Below are positions 50,647 to 59,465 of a stretch of 64,000 nt of DNA, piece by piece (within the stretch, counting starts at the first letter, position 1; the number at the start of each line of letters is the position of its first letter). The translations under genes were made by a program, and so were the position numbers. A model generated the notes under the pieces. It saw only the letters and a list, made by a program, of their open reading frames with translations, was not told where the DNA came from and searched no databases. The stretch lies in contig JAKCDE010000004.1 in assembly GCA_021838585.1 (NCBI GenBank), forward strand, positions 62,001 through 126,000. The letters run 5' to 3'. The stretch is from Nitrospirota bacterium. Its GTDB lineage: Bacteria > Nitrospirota_A > Leptospirillia > Leptospirillales > Leptospirillaceae.

Positions 50647-51082
50647 TCTGCATACCACTCTTCCCAAAGCTTAGTCTGTAAAATCCCTTGGTACATGCCC
50701 AAACTCATACTTCAAAAAAATTCCTTCTCTTCTTCCATCTTCCTGAATATTATTGATCCCATTTCTTTCTATTGACTCACGATTTTGGCATTCAAGCAGA
50801 ATAAAAAACCTCTCAAAATTCATCATGAGCAGGGATCACCACGCATAATGAAAATCTGGCATTTCCTCACAAGAGTCAAGACTTGTTCAATTTGAACAAA
50901 CTCTTCAACTCCCTTGCCCGTCTCAGCGTCTCCATTCGAATGGGAAAAATCGCTGTCTTCGACACCCCCCAGTTTACTGGAGCGAATGGTGGATTCATGT
51001 ATTTCTCCTCCCGTTTTTCATGAGTCCATTGCGGTTCTGGAGAACCTTGACAATTCCAATCCTTCTGCCTTAACATTCAAAC
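50647..51082. other. 436-nt AT-rich region between tRNA-fMet and the DUF1232 gene
   Basis: This is lower in GC than its surroundings. The only candidate gene is the 40-aa frame at 50876-50998 on the minus strand. No RNA or repeat is recognised. Confidence 0.45.
50876..50998 (-). CDS. Possible 40-aa basic peptide
   Basis: ATG 50998 is preceded by a strong GGGAGGAG SD at good spacing. The product (MNPPFAPVNWGVSKTAIFPI, then RMETLRRARELKSLFKLNKS) has a Pro/aromatic start and a basic amphipathic C-terminal helix. No family is recognised. Confidence 0.45.
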   Translation of the reverse strand: MNPPFAPVNWGVSKTAIFPIRMETLRRARELKSLFKLNKS

Positions 51083-51733
51083 ATGACAAATTCACAATTG
51101 TTAATTATCATGACAGAAACCGGTTATTCTCCGGAAGAGCTGGGAAAGCAGATCGGGCTTTCGGGAATGACCCTTCGACGATGGCTGAAGAAGGCCGACC
51201 GGACTCCCATTCCAGCGGTCTATGTTCCCGCGATCCGGGAGACCTGTTTCCGTTTGATCTCGGAAGGCAGGCTGAATCCGGCCAATCCGGAAGTCCAGTC
51301 GATTCTCGCCTCTTCCCTTCCCTCCGGGAATTACTCGGCGGCCATCCAGAATCTTGGGCTGGACGCCGATTTCGGACAGGACAGGACCATATCGGGAGAC
51401 AGGATCCTGACCGGACTGGTCCAGATCGGCGCCCAGTCAAAAAAACAGGCCGACGTCGAGAAAAATTCGGGCAAGGTCTTTTCTTTCAAGGAGATGGGCA
51501 AGGACTGGTCCGAACGGATTTCGGCCCTGTGGACCGTCATTCACTCCGATACCATTACCCTCCCCGAAAAATTCATCGCCTATGGAGCGCTTTTTTATCT
51601 TTTGACCCCCGTCGACTTCATTCCCGACACCATTCCCTTTCTGGGGCTTGTGGACGACTTTGCCGTGCTGGGACTGGCCGCCGCCTATTACGCCCGGCTC
51701 CTCAGAGTCCGGAATGAGGAAGCATCAATCTGA
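51083..51733 (+). CDS. DUF1232 (YkvA-like) protein with N-terminal HTH
   Basis: This 216-aa protein starts with a small HTH-like region (GYSPEELGKQIGLSGMTLRRWLKKAD, about 14-39). Residues 160-205 form a DUF1232 domain (FYLLTPVDFIPDTIPFLGLVDDFAVLGLA), a short hydrophobic hairpin thought to be membrane-associated. Coupling of an HTH to DUF1232 is recurrent but of unknown role. The start lacks an SD; ATG 51110 is possible. Confidence 0.78.
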   Translation: MTNSQLLIIMTETGYSPEELGKQIGLSGMTLRRWLKKADRTPIPAVYVPAIRETCFRLISEGRLNPANPEVQSILASSLPSGNYSAAIQNLGLDADFGQDRTISGDRILTGLVQIGAQSKKQADVEKNSGKVFSFKEMGKDWSERISALWTVIHSDTITLPEKFIAYGALFYLLTPVDFIPDTIPFLGLVDDFAVLGLAAAYYARLLRVRNEEASI

Positions 51734-51760
51734 AGTCTGTTTGAAGAAGGATCCGTTCTC

Positions 51761-52282
51761 ATGACACAGAAAGTGGCCCCTCTCGCCCTCGGAATACTGA
51801 CCTTTTTCCTGTCTGCCTGCGCGGCCACGACAGAGCCTGCCGTCCGGGCCTACCTGCACGAACAGCAGGCCTTTTCTGAAATCCGGAGCGGACAGCTCGA
51901 TAATGCGGAAGCGGACCTGAAGCAGGCTCTTCGGGACAATCCGACGGAACCGACCATTCTGAACAACATGGCCTACATCGAATTCAAGAAAGGCGACTAC
52001 CAGAAGGCGGTCGGTTATCTTGAACAGGCCCGGGTCCTCCGAAACGACGACAATGACGAACCTTACATCCTGAACGAGGCCCGCATCCTCATAGCCAATC
52101 ATCAGTACCTTCGCGCACTCACCCTTCTCTCCCTCATCGAGCCGCGGCGCACCTGGCCCCACGGGTACCGGAAGATGCTGGCAAAGGCCCTGATCCACAA
52201 CGGACAGAACGCCCGGGCCATGGCCGTTCTTCTCGAAAAGCACGACGAGACATCCTTGCCCGGACTTTCCATCTCCCGATAA
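51761..52282 (+). CDS. TPR lipoprotein
   Basis: This 173-aa protein has a lipobox FFLSAC (Cys20) after a signal sequence. Two to three TPRs follow (SGQLDNAEADLKQALRDNPTEPTILNNMAYIEFKKGDYQKAVGYLEQARVL). It resembles TadD/PilF-type assembly lipoproteins in layout. It has an AGAAGGA SD. It sits between the DUF1232 gene and a barrel-like protein on the same strand and may form a unit with them. Confidence 0.82.
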   Translation: MTQKVAPLALGILTFFLSACAATTEPAVRAYLHEQQAFSEIRSGQLDNAEADLKQALRDNPTEPTILNNMAYIEFKKGDYQKAVGYLEQARVLRNDDNDEPYILNEARILIANHQYLRALTLLSLIEPRRTWPHGYRKMLAKALIHNGQNARAMAVLLEKHDETSLPGLSISR

Positions 52283-52316
52283 TCCTCTGTCCACCATTCC
52301 GTTAGGGAGTTCCGGC

Positions 52317-53402
52317 ATGTGTTTTCCTCTTGGCAAACACTCTCTTTGCGTCCTCACGGGAGCACTTCTCATCCTTATTTTTTCCCCTTCCATGGCCCGC
52401 GCCGTCATCCCCGCCAATCCCGGAAGCGGCGACTTCTTCCTTCCCTTTTCGGACGACGCCGAGATGGCCAAGGACTTCCAGGCCCTGGCCCCTCCCTTTC
52501 TCCCCTGGGGGCCGAACACGAGCGGCCCCTTCTTCACCGGAACTGCCGAGGTGGACCCCATCGGCTCTTGGTATATTGAACCGGTCTTCGCCTACGATTT
52601 TCTCTCCGCAGGATCTTCCTCCCTGTATAATCCCATGAGATTGTCCATCGGACTTGGGCACAATCTTGAACTTGATACCTTTATTCCCCTGATACAAAAC
52701 TGGGAAAGCCCCCCCCTTACGCCAGCGGGGATCACCGCCAGCCACTTCGGAGCCGGGAACACCCACTTCGAGATCAAGTGGCAGCTGACCTCGGACGGCA
52801 ACGTCTATCTTCCCCTCTCACGGCCGGCCATCGGCCTGACCTTCGACTTCTGGATCCCCTCCGGCCAGTACCAGAATCTGAATCCGCAGGACTATGGCGC
52901 CGACCAGCTCGGAAACGGCACTTACAACGAAGCGGTCATGCTCCTCGTCAGAAAACACGTCAAGCCCTTCATGATCTACCTGCAGGTCGGCGACATTGTC
53001 GAAAACCCCGCCACCGTCGGGGTCGGGTACACTTTCAACAACGGTCTCACATCCAACAGCCAGCCTTCCTTCCACATGGTCGACGGGAACCTTCTCTACT
53101 ACGCCGGCGCCTTCGAGCACGTGATCAACACCGAATGGGGAGCCGGCTACCTGATTGAAGTCTACGGCGAGTCCCAGAGCGGGCAAAACCTCTTCTTCGG
53201 GGCGGCCAACGCGCCTCCCTTTTCCTTTTTGTGGTGGGCCCCCGAGGTGGAGATGACCTGGCCCCACACCCCGAAGTTTTCGGTGACATGGGGAGCGGGC
53301 GTGGCCATGCCGGTTTACGAGGCCAACTACCCCACCACCGTCACACCCATGGGCACGGCCACCCTCTACTTCAACGGACCCTTCGGATACCGCGGCATGT
53401 AG
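52317..53402 (+). CDS. Outer-membrane barrel-like protein
   Basis: This 361-aa protein has a signal peptide (LTGALLILIFSPSMARA). The mature part contains alternating strands (FEIKWQLTSDGNVYLPLSRPAIGLTFDFWIPSGQYQN, AVMLLVRKHVKPFMIYLQVGDIV, WGAGYLIEVYGE, FSVTWGAGVAMPVY), typical of MetA/transporter-like outer-membrane proteins. It has a GGGAG SD. Possibly a porin; substrate unknown. Confidence 0.75.
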   Translation: MCFPLGKHSLCVLTGALLILIFSPSMARAVIPANPGSGDFFLPFSDDAEMAKDFQALAPPFLPWGPNTSGPFFTGTAEVDPIGSWYIEPVFAYDFLSAGSSSLYNPMRLSIGLGHNLELDTFIPLIQNWESPPLTPAGITASHFGAGNTHFEIKWQLTSDGNVYLPLSRPAIGLTFDFWIPSGQYQNLNPQDYGADQLGNGTYNEAVMLLVRKHVKPFMIYLQVGDIVENPATVGVGYTFNNGLTSNSQPSFHMVDGNLLYYAGAFEHVINTEWGAGYLIEVYGESQSGQNLFFGAANAPPFSFLWWAPEVEMTWPHTPKFSVTWGAGVAMPVYEANYPTTVTPMGTATLYFNGPFGYRGM

Positions 53403-53515
53403 GGGCGCGGAAAAGGAACCTCCCCTTATTCCGGGGGAGTGGAGTAGACTAGGGAGAAAACACTCAAAACTTTGAATCAAATTCCGGGAGGGACGATGCA
53501 AAAGGACAACAGACC

Positions 53516-53647
53516 ATGATGCGAAAATTCATCGACAAATACCCGATCCTGGCGGGATCCGTGATCCTCGTCTCCATCGTCCTGGCCATCTTCGCGGTCA
53601 CGGCGGGCCTCGTCGTGCTTGCCAACTATTTTCTGACAAAAAACTGA
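53516..53647 (+). CDS. 43-aa single-pass membrane protein
   Basis: Tandem ATGs (53516, 53519) follow an AAGGA. The product is MMRKFIDKYPILAGSVILVS, then IVLAIFAVTAGLVVLANYFLTKN, one transmembrane helix with short charged ends. A seven-codon upstream frame (ATG 53496, SD GGGAGGG) ends in a TGA overlapping the first ATG, suggesting translational coupling. No family is recognised. Confidence 0.65.
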   Translation: MMRKFIDKYPILAGSVILVSIVLAIFAVTAGLVVLANYFLTKN

Positions 53648-53813
53648 GTCTCTCCTCAAGGGGACCCCGGCACCACTTTCCCGCCCGCTTTCCCCACCAT
53701 CTTGGACCGGGCCGAGATTTCTTTCGGAAATCTCTCTATCATAGAGGAATCTTTCCGGAGGTCTTCCGGCTTTCCGGACATCCCATTCATTTCACATTCA
53801 CGGCAGGAGTTCC

Positions 53814-55481
53814 ATGGCTCAATACGTCTTCACGATGAACCGCGTGGGCAAGATCGTCCCGCCCAAACGGCAGATTCTCAAGGATATCTCCCTGAGCTTC
53901 CTCCCGGGGGCCAAGATAGGGGTTCTGGGCCTCAACGGGTCGGGAAAGTCGACCCTCCTCCGGATCATGGCCGGGGTGGACACCGACATTCTCGGGGAGG
54001 CGATCCCGATGCCGGGCATCCGGATCGGCTATCTTCCCCAGGAGCCGGAACTCGATCCGAAGATGACGGTCCGACATGCTGTCGAGGAAGGGCTGGGCGA
54101 GCTGTTCGAGGCCCACAAAAAACTCGAGGAGGTCTATGCCGCCTATGCGGAACCCGAGGCGGACTTCGACGCACTGGCCAAGGAGCAGGCGCGGCTCGAG
54201 GCGATCATCGCCACCGGAGACGGCCACAACATGGAACAGAAGATGGAAGTCGCCGCCGATGCCCTTCGCCTTCCCCCCTGGGAGGCCAAGATCGAAACCC
54301 TCTCCGGCGGAGAAAAGCGGCGGGTGGCTCTCTGCCGGCTCCTTCTTTCCAACCCCGACATGCTTCTTCTCGATGAGCCGACCAACCACCTCGACGCCGA
54401 GTCGGTGGACTGGCTCGAGCAGTTCCTCCAGAAATTTCCAGGAACCGTTGTCGCCGTCACCCACGACCGTTACTTTCTGGACAATGCCGCGGAATGGATC
54501 CTGGAGCTTGACCGGGGCTCGGGAATTCCCTGGAAAGGCAACTACAGCTCCTGGCTCGAACAGAAAGAGGCACGCCTGGAGGTGGAGGCGCGCCAGGAAT
54601 CGGCCCGGATCAAGGCCATGAAACAGGAACTCGAATGGGTGCGACAGAACCCGAAGGGCCGTCAGGCGAAATCCAAGGCCCGCATGTCCCGGTTCGACGA
54701 GCTCTCATCCCAGGAATACCAGAAAAGAAACGAGACACAGGAGATCTTCATTCCGGTGGCCGAACGTCTGGGGGAGCAGGTCATCGAATTTCGGGATGTT
54801 TCGAAAGGGTATGGCGACAGGCTTCTGATCGACCATCTCTCCTTTACGATCCCTCCCGGGGCGATCGTCGGCATCATCGGTCCCAACGGAGCCGGAAAAT
54901 CGACGCTCTTCCGGATGATCACGGGGAAGGAATCTCCCGACTCGGGGGAGATCCGGATCGGCCAGTCGGTCCGACTTTCCTATGTCGACCAGTCCCGGGA
55001 AAGCCTTTCGAAGGACAAATCCGTTTTCGAAGAAATCTCGGGAGGCTCGGACGTCCTGACAGTAGGTCGCTTCGAGACCCCGTCCCGGGCCTATATTGGC
55101 CGTTTCAACTTCAAGGGCCCCGACCAGCAAAAGATCGTGGGAACGCTTTCCGGCGGAGAAAGAGGGCGTCTGCACCTGGCGAAGACCCTCATCTCGGGAG
55201 GAAATGTCCTGCTTCTGGACGAACCCTCGAACGACCTCGATGTCGAAACGCTCCGGGCACTCGAGGATGCCCTCCTCGAATTTGCCGGGTGCATTCTGGT
55301 CATCTCCCACGACCGCTGGTTCCTCGACCGGATCGCAACCCACATCCTGGCATTCGAGGGAGATTCTGCCGTCACCTTTTTCGCCGGCAACTATCAGGAA
55401 TACGAATCCGACAAACGCAAACGACTGGGAACGGAAGGAGCCAGGCCACACCGCCTCCGTTTCAAGCCGATCCACCGATGA
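53814..55481 (+). CDS. ettA: Energy-dependent translational throttle protein EttA (ABC-F)
   Basis: This 555-aa ABC-F ATPase acts at the ribosomal E site. It has two ATP-binding cassettes: GLNGSGKS (39-46) with LSGGEKRR and LLLDEPTNHLD, and GPNGAGKS with LSGGERGR and LLLDEPSNDLD. A charged linker with KGRQAKSKARMSRFDEL lies between them, and the EttA arm region follows the first Walker A. The N-terminus YVFTMNRVGKIVPPKRQILKDISLSF is diagnostic. ATG 53814 has AGGAG upstream. It overlaps the amidotransferase start by 4 nt. Confidence 0.96.
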   Translation: MAQYVFTMNRVGKIVPPKRQILKDISLSFLPGAKIGVLGLNGSGKSTLLRIMAGVDTDILGEAIPMPGIRIGYLPQEPELDPKMTVRHAVEEGLGELFEAHKKLEEVYAAYAEPEADFDALAKEQARLEAIIATGDGHNMEQKMEVAADALRLPPWEAKIETLSGGEKRRVALCRLLLSNPDMLLLDEPTNHLDAESVDWLEQFLQKFPGTVVAVTHDRYFLDNAAEWILELDRGSGIPWKGNYSSWLEQKEARLEVEARQESARIKAMKQELEWVRQNPKGRQAKSKARMSRFDELSSQEYQKRNETQEIFIPVAERLGEQVIEFRDVSKGYGDRLLIDHLSFTIPPGAIVGIIGPNGAGKSTLFRMITGKESPDSGEIRIGQSVRLSYVDQSRESLSKDKSVFEEISGGSDVLTVGRFETPSRAYIGRFNFKGPDQQKIVGTLSGGERGRLHLAKTLISGGNVLLLDEPSNDLDVETLRALEDALLEFAGCILVISHDRWFLDRIATHILAFEGDSAVTFFAGNYQEYESDKRKRLGTEGARPHRLRFKPIHR

Positions 55482-56200
55482 CCTCCCCTTCGGCTCCACG
55501 GACGGCGTTGATTCTGTCCCACATCTCCTTCGAGGACCCCGGAACATTGGGAGACCTTCTGATAGAACAGGGGTTCCATCTCCGGACGCTCGAACCGGCC
55601 CTTCCCTCCGTCCGGCTACACTCTCCCGGGGAACCCGATCTTGTCGTAGTTCTCGGAGGACCTATCGGAGTATACGAAGAGGACCGGTACCCCCATATTC
55701 CCGAAGAGATCTCCTTTATCGGAGAACGTCTTTCCTTGAGGAAGCCCATTGTCGGGATCTGCCTGGGAGCCCAACTGATGGCAAGGGCTCTGGGAGCGCG
55801 CGTCTTCCCCTCCGGCATCCGGGAGATCGGATGGAAACCTCTCGAACTGACCGCGGACGGACGAAAAACCCCCCTTTCCCTACTGGGGACCGGAAATCCC
55901 ATGTTGCACTGGCATGGCGACACCTTCGACATTCCGGAGGGACTGACGAACCTGGCCCGAACCGATGCCGTCCCGAACCAGGCCTTCATGGTCGGGCACT
56001 ATGGACTGGCCCTTCAGTTTCACCCTGAAATCCGAACGGACGACTTCGAACGGTGGCTTCTGGGCCACGCCTTCGAACTCGCCACCCGGAAAATCGATCC
56101 TTCCCTCCTCAGACGCCAGACGCAGATCTATGGACCGGAGCTGGAATCCAGAGCCGGCGCCTTCTTTTCCCGATGGCTCTCCGAGGCGGGTCTCATCTGA
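55478..56200 (+). CDS. Class I glutamine amidotransferase (GMP synthase-like)
   Basis: This 240-aa stand-alone GATase1 has nucleophile Cys95 (VGICLGAQLMARALG), oxyanion strand VLGGPIGVYEE and His182/Glu184 (LALQFHPEIRTD). It belongs to the YfeJ/GuaA-like free-standing group, whose acceptors are mostly unknown. ATG 55478 overlaps the ettA stop. The start of the upstream-extended frame inside ettA is rejected. Confidence 0.9.
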   Translation: MTSPSAPRTALILSHISFEDPGTLGDLLIEQGFHLRTLEPALPSVRLHSPGEPDLVVVLGGPIGVYEEDRYPHIPEEISFIGERLSLRKPIVGICLGAQLMARALGARVFPSGIREIGWKPLELTADGRKTPLSLLGTGNPMLHWHGDTFDIPEGLTNLARTDAVPNQAFMVGHYGLALQFHPEIRTDDFERWLLGHAFELATRKIDPSLLRRQTQIYGPELESRAGAFFSRWLSEAGLI

Positions 56201-56210
56201 CGGTCCCCCG

Positions 56211-57590
56211 GTGATTTTCCGGTCGTCCCGTCCCTCCGGGAAAACATGGACCCCGGACTCCGCTGCTCCACAAGCCTCTCTTCTCGCCCTCCTCGACCAC
56301 CCGGAAGTCCCTTCCGTGATTCTTTCCGGCCCGGCGGGATCGGGGAAAACCACTCTGACGGCCTCCTTTCTCAAGGCTGCGACGAGCCGTGGCCTCTCCG
56401 TCGCGATCACCGCTCCGACCCACAAAGCGCTCCGGGTTCTGCGGGAAACGATGGGACATCGGGGCTCTCCCCTTCTCTTCACGACCCTTCATTCCCTCCT
56501 GGGTCTCCGGCTTTCAGAGAACGAGGACGGGTCCTTTTCGGTGACCCCCGGCCCCGCACCGGACCTCTCACTTTATGACTGGATCATCGTCGACGAATGC
56601 TCCCTAGTGGGCGGAGACCTTCTCAGATCGCTCGACTTGGCCAGAGGATCGGCCCGGATTCTGTTCGTCGGCGATCCCTACCAGCTTCCTCCGGTGGACT
56701 CCATCCATCTCGAGACTCCTCCCGTCTTTTCGCGCCCCTACCCTCTCCTTTCCCTCGACCGGGTCCATCGTCAGACCGGAGACCATCCCGTACACCTATT
56801 GACCCGGCGCCTCCTGGCCTGGAGGCCCGATGCGGGTCGCCCGACGCCCCCTTCCCTATTCAGGAATCTCCCCGATCTGGTGCCGGAAGATCTCTCCGAC
56901 CCCGGAAAGATTCTTTGGATTCCGGGAGGAAGCAGGGAAGCAGTCCAATGGGCGACCAAGCTGGGCGAAAAAGGGGAGAACGTCCGAATCCTGGCTTACA
57001 CAAATCGGAGGGTCGAACACTACAACGCCCTACTTTACCAGCGGGAATATGGCCTGATTTCGACACCCTTCGCCCCGCATGAACGGATCCTCCTGCAAGA
57101 AACGGTGGGGGTCAAGACATCGGAAGGTGAGCTCAGGCTCCTGCCGGCGGGGGAAGAGCTGACGGTGCTCGAGATATTTCCCGAAAGACATCCCGACTAC
57201 CCGGAGATCCCGGCTCACAGGGTCTATCTCGAGGACGAAACGGGCGGGTATTTTTCTGTGCTGGTCCCCGATGACGCTCTTGGCCACCAGAAGTCCGTCG
57301 ACACTCATTTTCGGGAAATCCGGAGACTGAAAGAGGCAGGAACGGCAGACCGGAAGGAGATCGCCGTCCTGTCGAAAAAAACATGGACCCTCAAACGGGC
57401 CTTCGCACCCTTGAGACATGGATACGCCACGACAATCTTCAAGGCCCAGGGAAGCACATTCGATTCGGTGATCGTCGACTGGACGGACCTCAATCGATTC
57501 AGGGAGGACAGGGCCTTCGTCCGGGCTCTCTATGTCGCGGCAACCCGCCCCCGGTTCCGCCTTCTTTTTTCGATTTCATCCCTCGCCTGA
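56211..57590 (+). CDS. RecD-like/Dda-type SF1B DNA helicase
   Basis: This 459-aa ATP-dependent 5'-3' helicase has motif I GPAGSGKT (40-47), Ia ITAPTHKALRVL, II VDECSLVG (DEC at 128-130), III GDPYQLPPV and IV ILAYTNRRVEHYN. Motif V is YATTIFKAQGSTFDSVIVD and VI ALYVAATRPR. It is shorter than RecD2 and lacks an N-terminal HhH domain, closer to Dda/Pif1-like. GTG 56211 is the first start after the amidotransferase stop; it lacks an SD, so coupling is likely. Confidence 0.88.
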   Translation: MIFRSSRPSGKTWTPDSAAPQASLLALLDHPEVPSVILSGPAGSGKTTLTASFLKAATSRGLSVAITAPTHKALRVLRETMGHRGSPLLFTTLHSLLGLRLSENEDGSFSVTPGPAPDLSLYDWIIVDECSLVGGDLLRSLDLARGSARILFVGDPYQLPPVDSIHLETPPVFSRPYPLLSLDRVHRQTGDHPVHLLTRRLLAWRPDAGRPTPPSLFRNLPDLVPEDLSDPGKILWIPGGSREAVQWATKLGEKGENVRILAYTNRRVEHYNALLYQREYGLISTPFAPHERILLQETVGVKTSEGELRLLPAGEELTVLEIFPERHPDYPEIPAHRVYLEDETGGYFSVLVPDDALGHQKSVDTHFREIRRLKEAGTADRKEIAVLSKKTWTLKRAFAPLRHGYATTIFKAQGSTFDSVIVDWTDLNRFREDRAFVRALYVAATRPRFRLLFSISSLA

Positions 57591-57781
57591 GGCCCAGAGG
57601 CCTTTTTCTCCAATCCCAACGCCACCGATACTCTTTTCTCAATCCAGGGGACTTCCCGGTGCCCATTCAGGACGAGACTCAGATACGCCTGAGACACGCC
57701 GATCCACGCCGACAGATCGCCCTGGGTCCAGCCTTTTCTGATGAGCGCGATCTTTACTTCCTTGACCGTTTCCTCGTCCAA
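57530..57781 (-). CDS. XRE-type HTH regulator (small)
   Basis: This 83-aa protein has an HTH at about 9-45 (VKIALIRKGWTQGDLSAWIGVSQAYLSLVLNGHREVP). The basic tail overlaps the 3' end of the helicase convergently by 61 nt. It resembles phage repressor or Cro-like proteins. It is divergent from another XRE gene at 57848 across an AT-rich, palindrome-containing spacer. Confidence 0.75.
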   Translation of the reverse strand: MDEETVKEVKIALIRKGWTQGDLSAWIGVSQAYLSLVLNGHREVPWIEKRVSVALGLEKKASGPQARDEIEKRRRNRGRVAAT

Positions 57782-57825
57782 CTTCTATAATCCGCTGAAG
57801 GGTTTTTAGATATAAATTATTGCTT

Positions 57826-57852
57826 ATACCAATAAGGTATTTCAATATTGAA
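57826..57852. promoter_or_regulatory. Paired palindromes between divergent XRE genes
   Basis: ATACC-N5-GGTAT (57826-57840) is followed directly by the perfect palindrome TTCAATATTGAA (57841-57852). The second covers the TTG start proposed for the plus-strand XRE gene. These are likely operators for one or both repressors, in a spacer much richer in AT than the flanking DNA. Confidence 0.55.
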
Positions 57853-58222
57853 TATAAACCATAAAGGACTCAATATCAACTGGGACACTCAGGCATTGGG
57901 GCAGCGGATTCGATGCATACGGGGAAAGCTTTCCCAGCGCGAATTCGCGGGAAAGATCGGGGTCACCCAGGTGGAGGTGTCCCGGTATGAACGGGGGATG
58001 CGCACACCCCCCGTCGACATTCTTCTGAAGCTGTCGGCTTTGGGAAATGTCTCGGTGGACTACCTTCTGCGGGGAACGGGAAAGGATAGCTCTTCAGTCG
58101 CCGACCCGGCCGGGACCTACGAGCGGTCCACAGAAATCCTCTGGATGGGAAACCTTGCAAAACCGGACCAGACCCTTCTGAGACGGCTGGCAAAAAGACT
58201 TTCCGAATCCTCCGCGTCCTGA
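57848..58222 (+). CDS. XRE-family transcriptional regulator
   Basis: This 124-aa protein has an HTH at about 16-70 (ALGQRIRCIRGKLSQREFAGKIGVTQVEVSRYERGMRTPPVDILLKLSALGNVSVDYLLRG), followed by a short dimerisation-like tail. TTG 57848 lies within a palindrome and lacks a good SD, so the start is uncertain. It is convergent with sat (15-nt gap). Confidence 0.82.
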   Translation: MNINHKGLNINWDTQALGQRIRCIRGKLSQREFAGKIGVTQVEVSRYERGMRTPPVDILLKLSALGNVSVDYLLRGTGKDSSSVADPAGTYERSTEILWMGNLAKPDQTLLRRLAKRLSESSAS

Positions 58223-58237
58223 TCTCTTCCCCCCATT

Positions 58238-59434
58238 TTACCGCACTCCTTCGGAAGACACCGGAACCTGTTCCTCTTTTCTCCTGTAATGGCCGATCAG
58301 AACGGCGGCGACCTCCGGCCTCGTCATTTCAGGGGGAGGCGGCATTCCCTCCCGAAGCATCTGGCGCACCCGGGTTCCGGACAGGAGAACGTGGGACTTT
58401 TCATCGTGGCCGCAGGTCTTGTGAGAGACCATTCCCTCGCACGTCCGGCAATAATAGGCCGTATCGAAAAATATTGGAATGATCCCAAGTTCGTCGAAGG
58501 AAAACTGACGGAGAAGGGCATGGGCCTCGAAGGGGCCATAGTAGCTTCCGACGCCGGCATGATCCCGTCCGACAATAAAATGAGTGCATCCATAGTTCTT
58601 CCGGACGAGAGCATGAAACAGGGCCTCCCTCGGACCGGCGTACCGCATGGCTCCCGGAAAAACTCCCAGCACCACGCGTGTTTTCGGATAGTACCTCTCG
58701 AGCAGAACCTGGTAGCAATCCATGCGCACCTTCGCGGGAACGTCGTCCTCCTTGGTCTCGCCGACCAGAGGATGGAGGAAGAGGCCGTCGACGATTTCGA
58801 GAGAACACTTCTGGATGTATTCATGGGCCCTGTGGATGGGATTCCGGGTCTGGAATCCGACCACGGTCTGCCACCCGAGCTTTTCGAAGAGGCCCCTGGA
58901 GGCGGTGGGAGTCAGATGAAACTCCGAAAACGGCCCATCCGACCAATCATCGAAGACGCTGACCTTCCCGGCCACGGCGTAGGGAGTGCCAAGCCTTTCG
59001 AGCGCGGCGACCCCCGGATGGGCCGGGTCGGTGGTCTTGTAGACCTCCCGGGCCTCCCAGGACAGGTCGCGGCGGAAGAGGTCGGAGACCGTCAGAATTC
59101 CCAAAAGCCTGTCGGCACCGTCCACGAGCCGCACCACCTCTCCTATCCGGAGGGAGCGGAACTCTTTATCCGGAACGGGAAGAACGATCGGGAGCGGAAA
59201 GACCAGCCCGTCGGGAAGCCGCATGCGTTCCACCACGGAGTGGTAGGTTTTTTCATCCATGAACCCGTCGAGCGGGCTCACGGCTCCGACCGCGATCAGA
59301 CCCAGGTCGGAAATTTCCCGGGCGGTCAGCTGAATGGCCGGCCGGCTGGCATAGGCCCGCACCATTTCCGGACGGGCCGATCTCGAGACGGTCGAGGTGA
59401 CGAGCCGTCCTCCGTGGGGGACTGAAAGAAACAT
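58238..59434 (-). CDS. sat: Sulfate adenylyltransferase (ATP sulfurylase)
   Basis: This 398-aa enzyme makes adenosine 5'-phosphosulfate (APS) from ATP and sulfate. It has active-site motifs QTRNPIHRAH (195-204) and GRDHAGVG (289-296). A C329-x2-C332-x8-C341-x-H343 zinc site is typical of dissimilatory-type and archaeal Sat. There is no APS kinase domain. It is the last gene of aprA-aprB-sat, 31 nt after aprB. With AprBA it forms an APS-to-sulfite route. Confidence 0.96.
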   Translation of the reverse strand: MFLSVPHGGRLVTSTVSRSARPEMVRAYASRPAIQLTAREISDLGLIAVGAVSPLDGFMDEKTYHSVVERMRLPDGLVFPLPIVLPVPDKEFRSLRIGEVVRLVDGADRLLGILTVSDLFRRDLSWEAREVYKTTDPAHPGVAALERLGTPYAVAGKVSVFDDWSDGPFSEFHLTPTASRGLFEKLGWQTVVGFQTRNPIHRAHEYIQKCSLEIVDGLFLHPLVGETKEDDVPAKVRMDCYQVLLERYYPKTRVVLGVFPGAMRYAGPREALFHALVRKNYGCTHFIVGRDHAGVGSYYGPFEAHALLRQFSFDELGIIPIFFDTAYYCRTCEGMVSHKTCGHDEKSHVLLSGTRVRQMLREGMPPPPEMTRPEVAAVLIGHYRRKEEQVPVSSEGVR

Positions 59435-59465
59435 CGATTCTCCTTCTGCAAGATTTTACGTGATC

